From positions 1 to 64,000 of the forward strand of contig NZ_WEZT01000005.1 of NCBI RefSeq assembly GCF_009863985.1: DNA of 64,000 nucleotides, written 5' to 3'. Below are positions 8,323 through 16,677 of this stretch, piece after piece. Source of the DNA: Furfurilactobacillus milii. Lineage in GTDB: Bacteria; Bacillota; Bacilli; Lactobacillales; Lactobacillaceae. Position 1 is the first letter of the stretch. The number at the start of each line of letters is the position of its first letter. The translations under genes were made by a program, and so were the position numbers. The notes under the pieces were generated by a model, which was not told where the DNA came from, did not search any database, and saw only the letters and a program-made list of their open reading frames with translations.

Positions 8323-9174
8323 ATGGAAAAGCAAGCGAGCAATGTTTTAAGTACACTCATTATTCAAGATTTTACCGCTCTTGGGCAGATGTCCATGACG
8401 TCCGCCTTGACGGTAAGCCAATCGATGAATATTTTGACGGCGTCTTTGCCTGTTCAAATGTTGTCAACACAAACAGAAGGATTTGGTCAACCTCACAGAG
8501 AAATAATGGCTGGTTGGCTGGAACAAGTTTGGCATCATTGGGATATCAATGACATCAATTCATTTACCTCGACGCTTATTGGGTATTTAGGAACAAATGA
8601 GCTGACCCAACTAGTGAATAGGGAAATTAAGCAACATCACAACCAAAACATCATTGTCGATCCAGCGATGGCGGATCAGGGCAAACTCTATCCATCTCTG
8701 ACGAAAAGTTACGTTGACGAGATGAGACAGTTAATGAGTGGTGCGCAAATTGCTTTGCCTAACATCACCGAACTGGGTCTGTTGTCAGAAAGCGATGTAG
8801 AAATGAACCGATCGGATGACAAATTACGACAGGCGTTGAAACGTTGCCAAAGTTTTGCTCCTAACTGTCAGGTTATTGTAACAGGAGTCAAAAAAGGCAG
8901 CGCGATTGGTTGTGCTTGGGTTAGTGGCAATGAAATCGAGTGGGTCGGTAAAAACATGATCAAAGGTCACTTTTTCGGTACCGGTGATTTGTTTAGTGCA
9001 ACCTTTAATGTACTGAAACTTAGGTCGCCCAAGCTTGATACGGAACAGCTAGTTTCAGAAGCGATGGCGGTTGTTTACACAGCAATCCAAGAAACATCAG
9101 CCCTTCCGACCACCCAGTGGAGGTTAGGTCTTCAGCTTAAAGAGGCAATTTCACTATTGATGAGTTTTGAGTAA
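8323..9174 (+). CDS. PfkB-family kinase, pyridoxamine/pyridoxal kinase-like
   Basis: The 283-residue protein has LIIQDFTALGQMSMTSALTVSQSMNILTASLP at the N-terminus, the substrate side of pyridoxal-kinase-type PfkB enzymes. DPAMADQGKLYP and ALPNITELGLL follow, and then the anion-hole motif GTGDLFSA near residue 223, whose Asp is the catalytic base. It probably phosphorylates pyridoxamine or a related B6 vitamer to the PLP precursor. PLP is needed by the nearby ornithine decarboxylase, a suggestive but unproven link. The ribosome site before ATG 8323 is weak (GGGAAAGGG about 15 bases away). Confidence 0.8.
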   Translation: MEKQASNVLSTLIIQDFTALGQMSMTSALTVSQSMNILTASLPVQMLSTQTEGFGQPHREIMAGWLEQVWHHWDINDINSFTSTLIGYLGTNELTQLVNREIKQHHNQNIIVDPAMADQGKLYPSLTKSYVDEMRQLMSGAQIALPNITELGLLSESDVEMNRSDDKLRQALKRCQSFAPNCQVIVTGVKKGSAIGCAWVSGNEIEWVGKNMIKGHFFGTGDLFSATFNVLKLRSPKLDTEQLVSEAMAVVYTAIQETSALPTTQWRLGLQLKEAISLLMSFE

Positions 9175-9322
9175 AATCTATTAGTAAAAAGAATGATGCC
9201 GAGTACAAAAGCTGAGCAGGTTCTATTAAAGGGCTTACATTTCACTATGCTTTTATTGCCACTTGGCTTATGCTATGTAAAGTGACGAATAAAAGAGTTA
9301 TTTATGAAGAGTAGGGTAAATT

Positions 9323-10324
9323 ATGTCTAAGAAAACGACGATAACTGATATTGCAAATGAGGCAGGCATTTCGCCAACAACTGTTTCGCAGATTCTTAAT
9401 GGTAAGGGTGAGCGCTTTAGTGCCACGACACGGCAAAAAGTGCTCGGTCTCCAAAAAAAGATGGGCTATCACAATACGGGGAATGATAAGCCATTTGAAT
9501 CAAAAGTGACGGTTGGAATGATCGTGCCAAGCCTGGATAATCCGTATTACCGTGAATTGATCCATGGTGTTCAGGATGGCTTGGTGTCACAGTTTGCAGA
9601 ATTGTCAGTGGAATTTTCAGAAAATTCTGAGGGCATCGGATATCATATTCATGAATTAAGCGAACGACCAGTAGATGCAATTATCGTTGCAGGAGATAAT
9701 ATGGATCTTGCTTTTGTGCAAACGCTACTGGCCAATACTGGTCTGCCTAGCATCATCATGGATCCGCAACAGGACAACGAGTCTTCTGTGGCCATTAATG
9801 AACTTGAAGCCGGCAGTAAATCGGCCGAATATTTACTTGATAATGGACACAGAAAAATTGCCTTGCTAATGAAGGCAGGAAATAGTGAAAGTAAACTGCA
9901 TCGGATCACAGGCTTTTCAAATGGTTTGAAAGAATATCATTTGGATTTAGACCCAACATTATTTTTGGAGCAGCCTGATGATTCTAAAGTAAGTGGTTTT
10001 AATTCAGCCAAACAGGTTATTGATAGCGGTGCAACCGCAGTTTTTGCTTTCTCTGATGAGCTCGCTGTTGGATTGAATCGTGGTCTCCTTGCTCATGGCA
10101 AACGTGTGCCAGAAGATATCTCTATCCTTGGCTTTGATGATATTGAAATTACGCGCTATGTCCAACCAGAATTATCGACGGTTCATCAACCAATTCAAGA
10201 AATGGGCGAAAAACTCGTGGAAATATTATTCGCCAAAAAAAGTGACGATGAATTTACACTGAATTCAGATGAACGACTCTTTTCAGTTGTTCTGAAAAAA
10301 CGTGGAAGCATTAAACATATCTAA
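9323..10324 (+). CDS. LacI-family transcriptional regulator
   Basis: The 333-residue protein has the LacI helix-turn-helix at residues 4-50 (TTITDIANEAGISPTTVSQILNG) and a periplasmic-binding-like ligand domain (VTVGMIVPSLDNPYYRELIHG, FAFSDELAVGLNRGL, ISILGFDDIEITRYVQPELSTV). It normally binds a sugar-like or purine-like effector. It precedes odc-potE in the same direction. A LacI-type operator (GAAAACGTTTAC, 10519-10530) lies 96 bases before the odc start, so control of the amine operon is a reasonable inference. Alternatively the site serves CcpA. Ends at its own terminator. Confidence 0.9.
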   Translation: MSKKTTITDIANEAGISPTTVSQILNGKGERFSATTRQKVLGLQKKMGYHNTGNDKPFESKVTVGMIVPSLDNPYYRELIHGVQDGLVSQFAELSVEFSENSEGIGYHIHELSERPVDAIIVAGDNMDLAFVQTLLANTGLPSIIMDPQQDNESSVAINELEAGSKSAEYLLDNGHRKIALLMKAGNSESKLHRITGFSNGLKEYHLDLDPTLFLEQPDDSKVSGFNSAKQVIDSGATAVFAFSDELAVGLNRGLLAHGKRVPEDISILGFDDIEITRYVQPELSTVHQPIQEMGEKLVEILFAKKSDDEFTLNSDERLFSVVLKKRGSIKHI

Positions 10325-10350
10325 TTGAATCCATAAAAAAAGATAAAGTA

Positions 10351-10385
10351 AGACAATCAATTGTGATAATTGATTGTCTTTTTTT
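10351..10385 (+). terminator. Terminator of the LacI-type regulator gene
   Basis: Perfect 12-bp stem AGACAATCAATT / AATTGATTGTCT and a T7 run. Confidence 0.92.
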
Positions 10386-10401
10386 GTGTCCATTTGTCTA
10401 G

Positions 10402-10540
10402 GTAAAAAAAACGTAAAATTATAAAATGCTAAGAAAATCGCAAAAAAGATGCGAATTAGTAGGCGTAATAGGGGTGCTAAACTAGACAAAAAATGAGCAA
10501 TGTAAAAAAAACGTAAAAGAAAACGTTTACAAATTCGCAT
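10402..10540 (+). promoter_or_regulatory. Repeat-rich control region of odc-potE with a cre/LacI-type operator
   Basis: The 240-base gap before odc contains a perfect 17-base direct repeat, GTAAAAAAAACGTAAAA, at 10402-10418 and 10502-10518, exactly 100 bases apart. A perfect 9-base inverted repeat (ATGCGAATT 10449-10457, AATTCGCAT 10532-10540) overlaps it. GAAAACGTTTAC at 10519-10530 follows the second direct repeat immediately and fits a LacI-family/CcpA operator. The spacing would allow looping between two regulator sites. Confidence 0.6.
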
Positions 10541-10625
10541 TGTAAATGCAAAAAACGGGTAGTAAAAATATAGCCGTGGCAAGTTTTACTTGTTCTTTAC
10601 CAACAATATTTTTAGGAGGTACGAC

Positions 10626-12803
10626 ATGGATAAGCTCAAAATTGCGTCAACGGAAAAGGCCATGAACTTTTTTGAAACAGACCGTGAAATTGTGTCTGCA
10701 ACAGAAACTGACTTTGTTGACGTCGCGGCTGTAGTGGTCATGGATGAAGACACATCTGTTGTTGAAGCGGCAAATGCAACAAAATTTTGGATTCCCGTTT
10801 TTGTTATTTCTGACGATAGTTCCAAGATTGACGGTTCCACGATGGAAAAGATTTATCACATCTTAGATCTCAAGAATCAATATGACCATCAGTTGTATAA
10901 CCGTGAAATTGAGGCAGCGGCCTCAAAATATGAAGACGGCGTTTTGCCACCATTCTTCAAGGAATTAAAGGCTTACGTTGAACGCGGAAACATCCAATTT
11001 GATTGTCCTGGACATCAAGGGGGGCAATATTTCCGTAAGCATCCAGCAGGTCGTCAGTTCTATGATTTCTTTGGCGAAAATGTCTTTCGTTCAGATATCT
11101 GTAACGCCGATGTTGACCTAGGTGACTTGTTAATTCATGAAGGCCCAGCGATGGACGCCGAAAAACATGCGGCACAAGTATTCAATGCTGACAAGACGTA
11201 TTTCGTTATGAACGGGACGACGACATCAAATAATATTGCCATTACTGCCGCCGTTGCGCCGGATGATTTAGTCTTATTTGATCGTAATAACCATAAATCT
11301 GTCTACAATGCAGCATTGGTTAAAGACGGTGGCCGTCCGGTTTACTTAGAAACCTCACGAGACCCATACGGTTTTATCGGTGGTATTTATTCCCGCGATT
11401 TTGACGAGGATTATATCCGTAAACAGGCTGCAAAAGTGGATCCAGAAAAGGCTAAGCAAAAACGGCCATTCCGTTTAGCTGTTATTCAGTTAGGTACTTA
11501 TGACGGCACTATTTATAATGCCAAACAAGTTGTCGAACGCATTGGCCACTTATGTGACTACATTCTTTTTGACTCTGCATGGGTCGGTTACGAGCAATTT
11601 ATTCCAATGATGCGTGATTCTTCACCATTGTTACTTGATCTGGGACCTGATGATCCTGGTATCTTGGTTACCCAATCAACACACAAACAACAGGCTGGTT
11701 TTTCACAAGCATCACAAATTCATAAAAAAGACGCTCACATTAAGGGGCAAAAACGGTACATCGATCATAAACGATTCAACAACGCTTATATGCAATATGC
11801 TTCAACATCCCCATTCTACCCATTGTTTGCAACCTTGGATGTCAACGCCAAGATGCAAGAAGGCGAAGCCGGTAAAAAACTGTGGCACGATGCTTTAGTA
11901 ACATCAGTAAATGCACGTAAAAATTTGATGAAGAATGCCACAATGATTCGTCCGTTTGTGCCACCAGTCGTAAATGGAAAAAACTGGGAAGATGCCGACA
12001 CTGAGGAAATTGTCAGCAACATTGATTACTGGCGTTTTGAAAAGGGTGCAAAATGGCACGCTTTTGATGGCTACGAGGATGATCAATACTTTGTTGATCC
12101 AAACAAATTTATGTTAACAACGCCTGGTATTAATGTTCAGACGGGTGAATATGAAGACTTTGGTATTCCGGCAACAATCTTAGCTAACTACTTGCGTGAA
12201 CACGGGATTATTCCTGAAAAGAACGATTTGAATTCTATTTTGTTCTTGATGACGCCAGCAGAGACACCAGCCAAGATGAATAATTTAGTATCACAAATCG
12301 TTAAGTTTGAATCACTTGTTAAAGCTGATGCGCCACTGGAAGATGTGCTTCCAAACCTGTATGCACAACACAAAGATCGTTACGCGGGTTACACGATTCG
12401 TCAACTCTGCCAAGAGTTACATGACTTCTATAAGGGAAACAATGCTAAGGAATATCAAAAAGAGATGTTCTTGGCCGATTACTTCCCTGAACAAGCAATG
12501 ACGCCATACGAAGCTAACGTTGAGTTATTGCATAACAACGCCAAGCTTGTACCACTGAAAGATATTGAAGGAGAAGTCGCCTTAGAAGGTGCACTTCCAT
12601 ACCCACCTGGTATTTTCTGTGTTGTTCCAGGTGAAAAATGGAGCAAGGTTGCCCAGACCTACTTCTTAATCTTGGAGGAAGGGATTAACCGTTTCCCAGG
12701 GTTTGCGCCTGAAATTCAAGGTGTCTATTTCGAGAATGAAAATGGACAGACTACCGCATACGGGTATGTCTACGATCCTAAGTCAGAAAACAAGGGTGAG
12801 TAG
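10626..12803 (+). CDS. odcI: Inducible ornithine decarboxylase (PLP, fold type I)
   Basis: The 725-residue protein matches, from recall, the inducible ornithine decarboxylase of Lactobacillus 30a along its whole length: an N-terminal wing domain (DKLKIASTEKAMNFF), then QFDCPGHQGGQYFRKHPAGRQFYDFFGE, LFDRNNHKSVYNAAL and STHKQQAGFSQ. The PLP-binding lysine is codon 354. The C-terminal domain includes FPGFAPEIQGVYFENENGQTTAYGYVYD. It converts ornithine to putrescine and CO2, consuming a cytoplasmic proton. Start at 10626 follows TAGGAGG; an earlier in-frame ATG at 10590 lacks one. PotE follows after a weak terminator. A biogenic-amine and acid-resistance trait, patchy in lactobacilli and often horizontally acquired. 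Confidence 0.96.
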   Translation: MDKLKIASTEKAMNFFETDREIVSATETDFVDVAAVVVMDEDTSVVEAANATKFWIPVFVISDDSSKIDGSTMEKIYHILDLKNQYDHQLYNREIEAAASKYEDGVLPPFFKELKAYVERGNIQFDCPGHQGGQYFRKHPAGRQFYDFFGENVFRSDICNADVDLGDLLIHEGPAMDAEKHAAQVFNADKTYFVMNGTTTSNNIAITAAVAPDDLVLFDRNNHKSVYNAALVKDGGRPVYLETSRDPYGFIGGIYSRDFDEDYIRKQAAKVDPEKAKQKRPFRLAVIQLGTYDGTIYNAKQVVERIGHLCDYILFDSAWVGYEQFIPMMRDSSPLLLDLGPDDPGILVTQSTHKQQAGFSQASQIHKKDAHIKGQKRYIDHKRFNNAYMQYASTSPFYPLFATLDVNAKMQEGEAGKKLWHDALVTSVNARKNLMKNATMIRPFVPPVVNGKNWEDADTEEIVSNIDYWRFEKGAKWHAFDGYEDDQYFVDPNKFMLTTPGINVQTGEYEDFGIPATILANYLREHGIIPEKNDLNSILFLMTPAETPAKMNNLVSQIVKFESLVKADAPLEDVLPNLYAQHKDRYAGYTIRQLCQELHDFYKGNNAKEYQKEMFLADYFPEQAMTPYEANVELLHNNAKLVPLKDIEGEVALEGALPYPPGIFCVVPGEKWSKVAQTYFLILEEGINRFPGFAPEIQGVYFENENGQTTAYGYVYDPKSENKGE

Positions 12804-12813
12804 TTCCATTCAA

Positions 12814-12845
12814 CGTGGTGGACGTCATGTCTACCGCGCTTTTTT
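12814..12845 (+). terminator. Intra-operon terminator/attenuator between odc and potE
   Basis: A 10-bp stem (12814-12823 with 12829-12838) including two G-U pairs is followed by six T. Its moderate strength suggests partial read-through, so odc would be made in excess of potE. Confidence 0.65.
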
Positions 12846-12878
12846 ATAAATTTCAGAAAAACGGATAGAGGTAAAATC

Positions 12879-14195
12879 ATGGCCCAGGAAAAGAAAAAGA
12901 TGAGTGTGGTTCAGCTCACAATTATTACGGCCATTAACATGATGGGTTCAGGAATTATCATGCTGCCAACCAATTTAGCACAGGTTGGTACGATGTCGAT
13001 ATTGTCTTGGATCGTTACTGCTGGTGGTGCAATGTGTTTGGCCTATGCATTCTCAAGAGCAGGGATGTATACCAGAAATTCAGGTGGTATGGGTGGTTAT
13101 GCTCAGTATTCCTACGGCAAGGCAGGCTCGTTCATGGCCAACTATACGTACGGTGTTTCACTTGTGATTGCCAATGCGGCGATTGCAATTTCTGCCGTTG
13201 GTTACTTTGATGTTTTATTCCATTTGCACATGTCACCAGTTGGCGTTGCCTTGGCCACAATTTTTACACTTTGGTTGGCTACAGTCATGAACTTTGGTGG
13301 CGCAAGAATTACCGGACAAATCAGCACCTTCACTGTTTGGGGCGTTATCATTCCGGTTGTCGTTATTTCACTAGCCGGCTGGTTCTTCTTTAGTGGTCAC
13401 TTGTATGCAGCATCTTGGAATCCGCACAATATGGGCTTTTTCAAGGGGATTAGCAATTCGATTTCGATTACACTATGGGCGTTTTTAGGCCTAGAATCAG
13501 CTTCCGCAAATATGGATTCTGTTGAAAATCCTAAGAAAAATGTTCCCATTGCTGTTTTAGGCGGAACTATTGGGGCGGCCGTAATGTATATCGTTTCGAC
13601 AAACGTTATGCAGGGGATTGTTCCTAACGCTAAGTTAGCCGCATCAAACGCACCGTTTGGGGTAGCTTTCAGTCAGATGTTTACACCGATGGTTGGGAAC
13701 ATTGTTATGGGACTGATGATTATTTCGTGTTTCGGGTCATTGCTGGGTTGGCAATTTACTATCGCCGAAGTCTTCCGTAGTTCCGCACATGAAGGATATT
13801 TCCCGAAAATATTTGGGAAAACAATTGCCAATGGTACACCTATTATTGGTATGATTATTATTACTGTTTTGCAGTCTTTGTTGGCACTTATGACGATCAG
13901 CCCGTCCCTGTCAAAGCAGTTCACAATTCTAGTAAATTTGGCGGTGGTGACAAATGTTATTCCATACTTGCTATCAATGGGTGCGCTTAAAACAATGCAA
14001 CTCGATGCCAAGGTATCGGCATCTGCACGACGCACGACAAATATCATTGCTACGATTGCATCGCTCTACAGTCTCTATGCATTGTACGCAGTCGGCTTTG
14101 AAGAACTTGCGTATGGTGCACTTGTGACATTTGCAGGTTGGACCTTGTACGGATTTGTGTCACATAAATTTGATTTGTCCAAGACTACGAATTAA
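12879..14195 (+). CDS. potE: Putrescine/ornithine antiporter
   Basis: The 438-residue integral membrane protein of the APC superfamily has about 12 hydrophobic spans. The first carries VQLTIITAINMMGSGIIMLPTNLAQVG, the GSGI motif of amino-acid antiporters. WAFLGLESASANMDSVENPKKNVPIAVLGGT is the typical E-S-A segment near TM6. It exchanges extracellular ornithine for putrescine, so with the decarboxylase it generates proton motive force and raises pH. AGAGG lies seven bases before the ATG. It lies 75 bases after odc, as in other lactobacillar odc clusters. Confidence 0.95.
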   Translation: MAQEKKKMSVVQLTIITAINMMGSGIIMLPTNLAQVGTMSILSWIVTAGGAMCLAYAFSRAGMYTRNSGGMGGYAQYSYGKAGSFMANYTYGVSLVIANAAIAISAVGYFDVLFHLHMSPVGVALATIFTLWLATVMNFGGARITGQISTFTVWGVIIPVVVISLAGWFFFSGHLYAASWNPHNMGFFKGISNSISITLWAFLGLESASANMDSVENPKKNVPIAVLGGTIGAAVMYIVSTNVMQGIVPNAKLAASNAPFGVAFSQMFTPMVGNIVMGLMIISCFGSLLGWQFTIAEVFRSSAHEGYFPKIFGKTIANGTPIIGMIIITVLQSLLALMTISPSLSKQFTILVNLAVVTNVIPYLLSMGALKTMQLDAKVSASARRTTNIIATIASLYSLYALYAVGFEELAYGALVTFAGWTLYGFVSHKFDLSKTTN

Positions 14196-14292
14196 TGACG
14201 CATCCTCGATTGAATAAAGTAATGCGAAAAAAGCAATTCGCGCTTTGGTTCTTCGGCAAAAAACTAAGTTGAGGCTGAATGAGGGTGAGTAA

Positions 14293-14526
14293 ATGGATGA
14301 AAGCATACCGTTGGCTTTAACTGTAAACGGGCTATATTCAATGGGCAATCGCTATTTACAAGCGGACTTAAACACCTTCTCAGTGAAACGTGTTTATGGC
14401 GTCACAGTTTTGACCTCGATTTTTAGCGATGGTGAAGTGCCGTCGAAAGATGGCCTTGTGTTGTCGGCAACTTCTGGATGTAAGCTGATTCCTGAGACAA
14501 CTTTTAAGAGAGCGTATAATGAATAA
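14293..14526 (+). pseudogene. Remnant of a ThiD/PfkB-type kinase gene
   Basis: A 77-codon frame contains LTVNGLYSMGNRYLQADLNTFSVKRVYGVTVLTSIFSDGEVPS. This resembles the first 60 residues of hydroxymethylpyrimidine or pyridoxal kinases (DSSGGAGIQADLKTF-x-VYG-x-TVLT). The frame then ends in unrelated sequence 30 bases before an IS3-type remnant. The remaining about 200 residues of the kinase, including the GTGD motif, are absent. It is therefore probably a truncated copy, perhaps cut by an insertion. Confidence 0.55.
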
Positions 14527-14555
14527 ATCGTCTCTCAAAAGGAAGGAATTTTTAC

Positions 14556-14726
14556 ATGCCAACTCGTTACGACAAAGAATTCAAACAAAACATCATCAAC
14601 CTATATAAGCAAGGCGAATCAGCCGCCCAACTGGCCAGAGAATATGGCATTGGCTATTCAACCGTTCATAAGTGGATCCAGGGCCAAGCCAAAACCCAAT
14701 CCGGTAAATCGCCAGACGTGACATAA
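14556..14726 (+). mobile_element. Truncated IS3-family OrfA (helix-turn-helix fragment)
   Basis: A 56-codon frame begins MPTRYDKEFKQNIINLYKQG and contains SAAQLAREYGIGYSTVHKWI, the transposase_8/IS3 OrfA helix-turn-helix. It stops where a full OrfA would continue into its leucine-zipper region. No OrfB and no terminal repeats are visible in 14727-14950, so only a relic remains. The rest of the gap shows no gene that I can support. Confidence 0.8.
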
Positions 14727-14964
14727 GGCCGATTTGAGAACGAGCATTAACGTAGAACTGACCTATTCTCGAGTTTGGGGAATGGGTTAGTTTTGGGTTG
14801 AATGGAATGCTCAGAACTTTGGAGCGCGATATTGCTCACATTATTCATCACAAATAAACTTATGGCACAGACTCGTATGTAATTCGTACCTAAAGTTCCG
14901 CAATTGATTTTGGTAATATGGATGGGTAGCGATAAATTTTGAAGATAGTTGAGGAGTGAATAAA

Positions 14965-16134
14965 TTGGCGGCCAAGTTACAGATCAACCGTATTATGATA
15001 ATGGCATTCTTAGTGAATGCTATTTATAGCATGATCTGGCCGGTCAGCACTTTATATATGCATGACGCCTTCGGCTTATCTCTGCCAATAATAGGTGTCA
15101 TACTAATGTGCTACTCCTTGGCTAATGCGGCTGGAAGCGTGATTTCAGGATATTTATTTGATCGGCTGTCGCATCAAAAGATTTTAATGAGCGGTTTTTA
15201 TTTATTACTGATTGTGTCTTTTATTGGAATGTTTGGTGATGGGTTAGTTGCCTTTATATTATTTTTGGTGCCATTTGGTTTTATTACAGGTTGGTGCTTA
15301 ACAGTTCAATATGCTTTAGTAAGTGATTTACAAGTGCCTAATCCGGAAAATGATTCGAGAAAAAACTTTAATTTGCTCTATTTGGCCGTTAATTTGGGGT
15401 TAGTAGCCGGATCCGGATCGTTAGGATTACTGTATCGGCATAATGAAATTAAAACGTTGATGGCTACTGTAACGGTGATTGCCTTAATTGTGACGCTAAT
15501 TGGACTAGGGACGGGTCAGCCCAATGTTGCAGAGAATGCCAATCAAGTAAGTGTTCATGAGGATGACAGTGAAGGCGAAACGGTCCTCAAAAGAGATGTA
15601 ATCATCCGTGTTTTTATCACCTTATTTTTATTTTGGATCGTGTATGTACAGTGGATGACCAATTTTTCCGTCTATTTTACAAGCTTGGGCTATTCTGCTG
15701 GGTTTTACAGTCATGTTTGGGTGATTAATGGCATCGGAATCACACTTATTCAAGTGTTTTTACTTCGATTCGCGCACTTTTTTAAAACATCAATTGCGCA
15801 GTCCAGATTTGGTATTTTCTTCTTGGTGCTTTCGTTTGGTTGCTTACTTGCTAGTACCAATAAACTATGGTTATTAGTGGCGGCCGTATTTTTAACAATT
15901 GGTGAAGCGCTTTTTGTGCCAGCTGCGCCAGTTGTTGTGGATCAAAATTCGCCAGTGAAAGTTAAGGGACGCAATCAGGGCCTAGTGAACGTGTTTTCGT
16001 CTATTGGGAAAGCAGTTGGTCCCGCTTTAGGAGGAGTGGTCATTGTGAATGGTGGTTACCAAATGCTGTTTTTGATGGCAATATTGTTGCTATTATTTTC
16101 AGAAGTTTTGCTTTTGAATTTTAAAAGGAAATAA
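14965..16134 (+). CDS. MFS transporter
   Basis: The 389-residue integral membrane protein has about 12 hydrophobic helices. The first half includes AFGLSLPIIGVILMCYSLANAAGSVISGYLFDRLSHQK, which carries the MFS loop 2-3 signature (GYLFDRLSHQK). The second half ends VFSSIGKAVGPALGGVVIVNGGYQMLF. It looks like a drug-efflux type. I choose TTG at 14965 because GAGGAG lies eight bases upstream; a GTG nine bases earlier overlaps the ribosome site. The NimA-like gene starts ten bases after its stop with its own AGGAGG, so the two form an operon, perhaps for resistance to a nitro or quinone compound. Confidence 0.85.
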   Translation: MAAKLQINRIMIMAFLVNAIYSMIWPVSTLYMHDAFGLSLPIIGVILMCYSLANAAGSVISGYLFDRLSHQKILMSGFYLLLIVSFIGMFGDGLVAFILFLVPFGFITGWCLTVQYALVSDLQVPNPENDSRKNFNLLYLAVNLGLVAGSGSLGLLYRHNEIKTLMATVTVIALIVTLIGLGTGQPNVAENANQVSVHEDDSEGETVLKRDVIIRVFITLFLFWIVYVQWMTNFSVYFTSLGYSAGFYSHVWVINGIGITLIQVFLLRFAHFFKTSIAQSRFGIFFLVLSFGCLLASTNKLWLLVAAVFLTIGEALFVPAAPVVVDQNSPVKVKGRNQGLVNVFSSIGKAVGPALGGVVIVNGGYQMLFLMAILLLLFSEVLLLNFKRK

Positions 16135-16144
16135 GGAGGACGTT

Positions 16145-16636
16145 ATGCGGTTACAAGATCGGCAAATCGTGGATCAAGAGCAAATGGCTTCAATTTTAAA
16201 GGACAGTCACGTTTTACACTTGGCACTAAACGACGGTGATTTTCCATATGTGGTGCCCACAAATTATGGTTACAAGCTGAATGAAGATGGCAAACTTAGT
16301 GTGTTCTTTCACGGCGCACCGCAGGGAAAAAAGTTTGATTTATTAAAGGCCAACGACAAGGTTGGCTTTGAAATAGATGATGGAGGCGCCCTGATGCCAA
16401 GCAAAAGTGCCGAAGCTAGCGATAATTCATACTGGTATAGAAGCATTATCGGGTATGGACAGGCCGTTCAATTAATGGCACGTGACGAAAAAATGATGGC
16501 CTTACAAACGTTACTAGTTCATGAAACTGGTCATGAATGGTCACAAATTAATAGACAAACTTTGGATTTTGTCAGTGTATTTAGAATTGTTGTTGAAAAC
16601 TATACGGCAAAGGGACATATTGAACCTAAGCTGTAG
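16145..16636 (+). CDS. NimA-like pyridoxamine 5'-phosphate oxidase family protein
   Basis: The 163-residue flavin split-barrel protein is a clear paralogue of 1502-2005. Shared blocks are FPYVVPTNYG, the FHGAPQGKKFDLL phosphate loop, VGFEIDDGGALMPS and LLVHETGHEW. TAAGGAGG lies seven bases before the ATG, within the end of the MFS gene. Probably an FMN-dependent reductase working with that exporter. Substrate not known. Confidence 0.85.
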   Translation: MRLQDRQIVDQEQMASILKDSHVLHLALNDGDFPYVVPTNYGYKLNEDGKLSVFFHGAPQGKKFDLLKANDKVGFEIDDGGALMPSKSAEASDNSYWYRSIIGYGQAVQLMARDEKMMALQTLLVHETGHEWSQINRQTLDFVSVFRIVVENYTAKGHIEPKL

Positions 16637-16677
16637 ATAATAATCAATATGCTTCGTACTAAATAAGGAGTTAAAAG

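Noticed and set aside
10283-10582. A 99-codon minus-strand frame in the regulator-odc gap
   Set aside because: Its Phe/Leu-rich product is simply the reverse of the A-rich repeat region and terminator; no ribosome site.
13673-14047. A 124-codon minus-strand frame opposite potE
   Set aside because: Antisense shadow of a membrane protein gene, without start signals.
14727-14955. Possible remainder of the IS3 element after the OrfA fragment
   Set aside because: No OrfB motif (DDE) or terminal repeat could be recognised, so the relic was limited to the OrfA frame.
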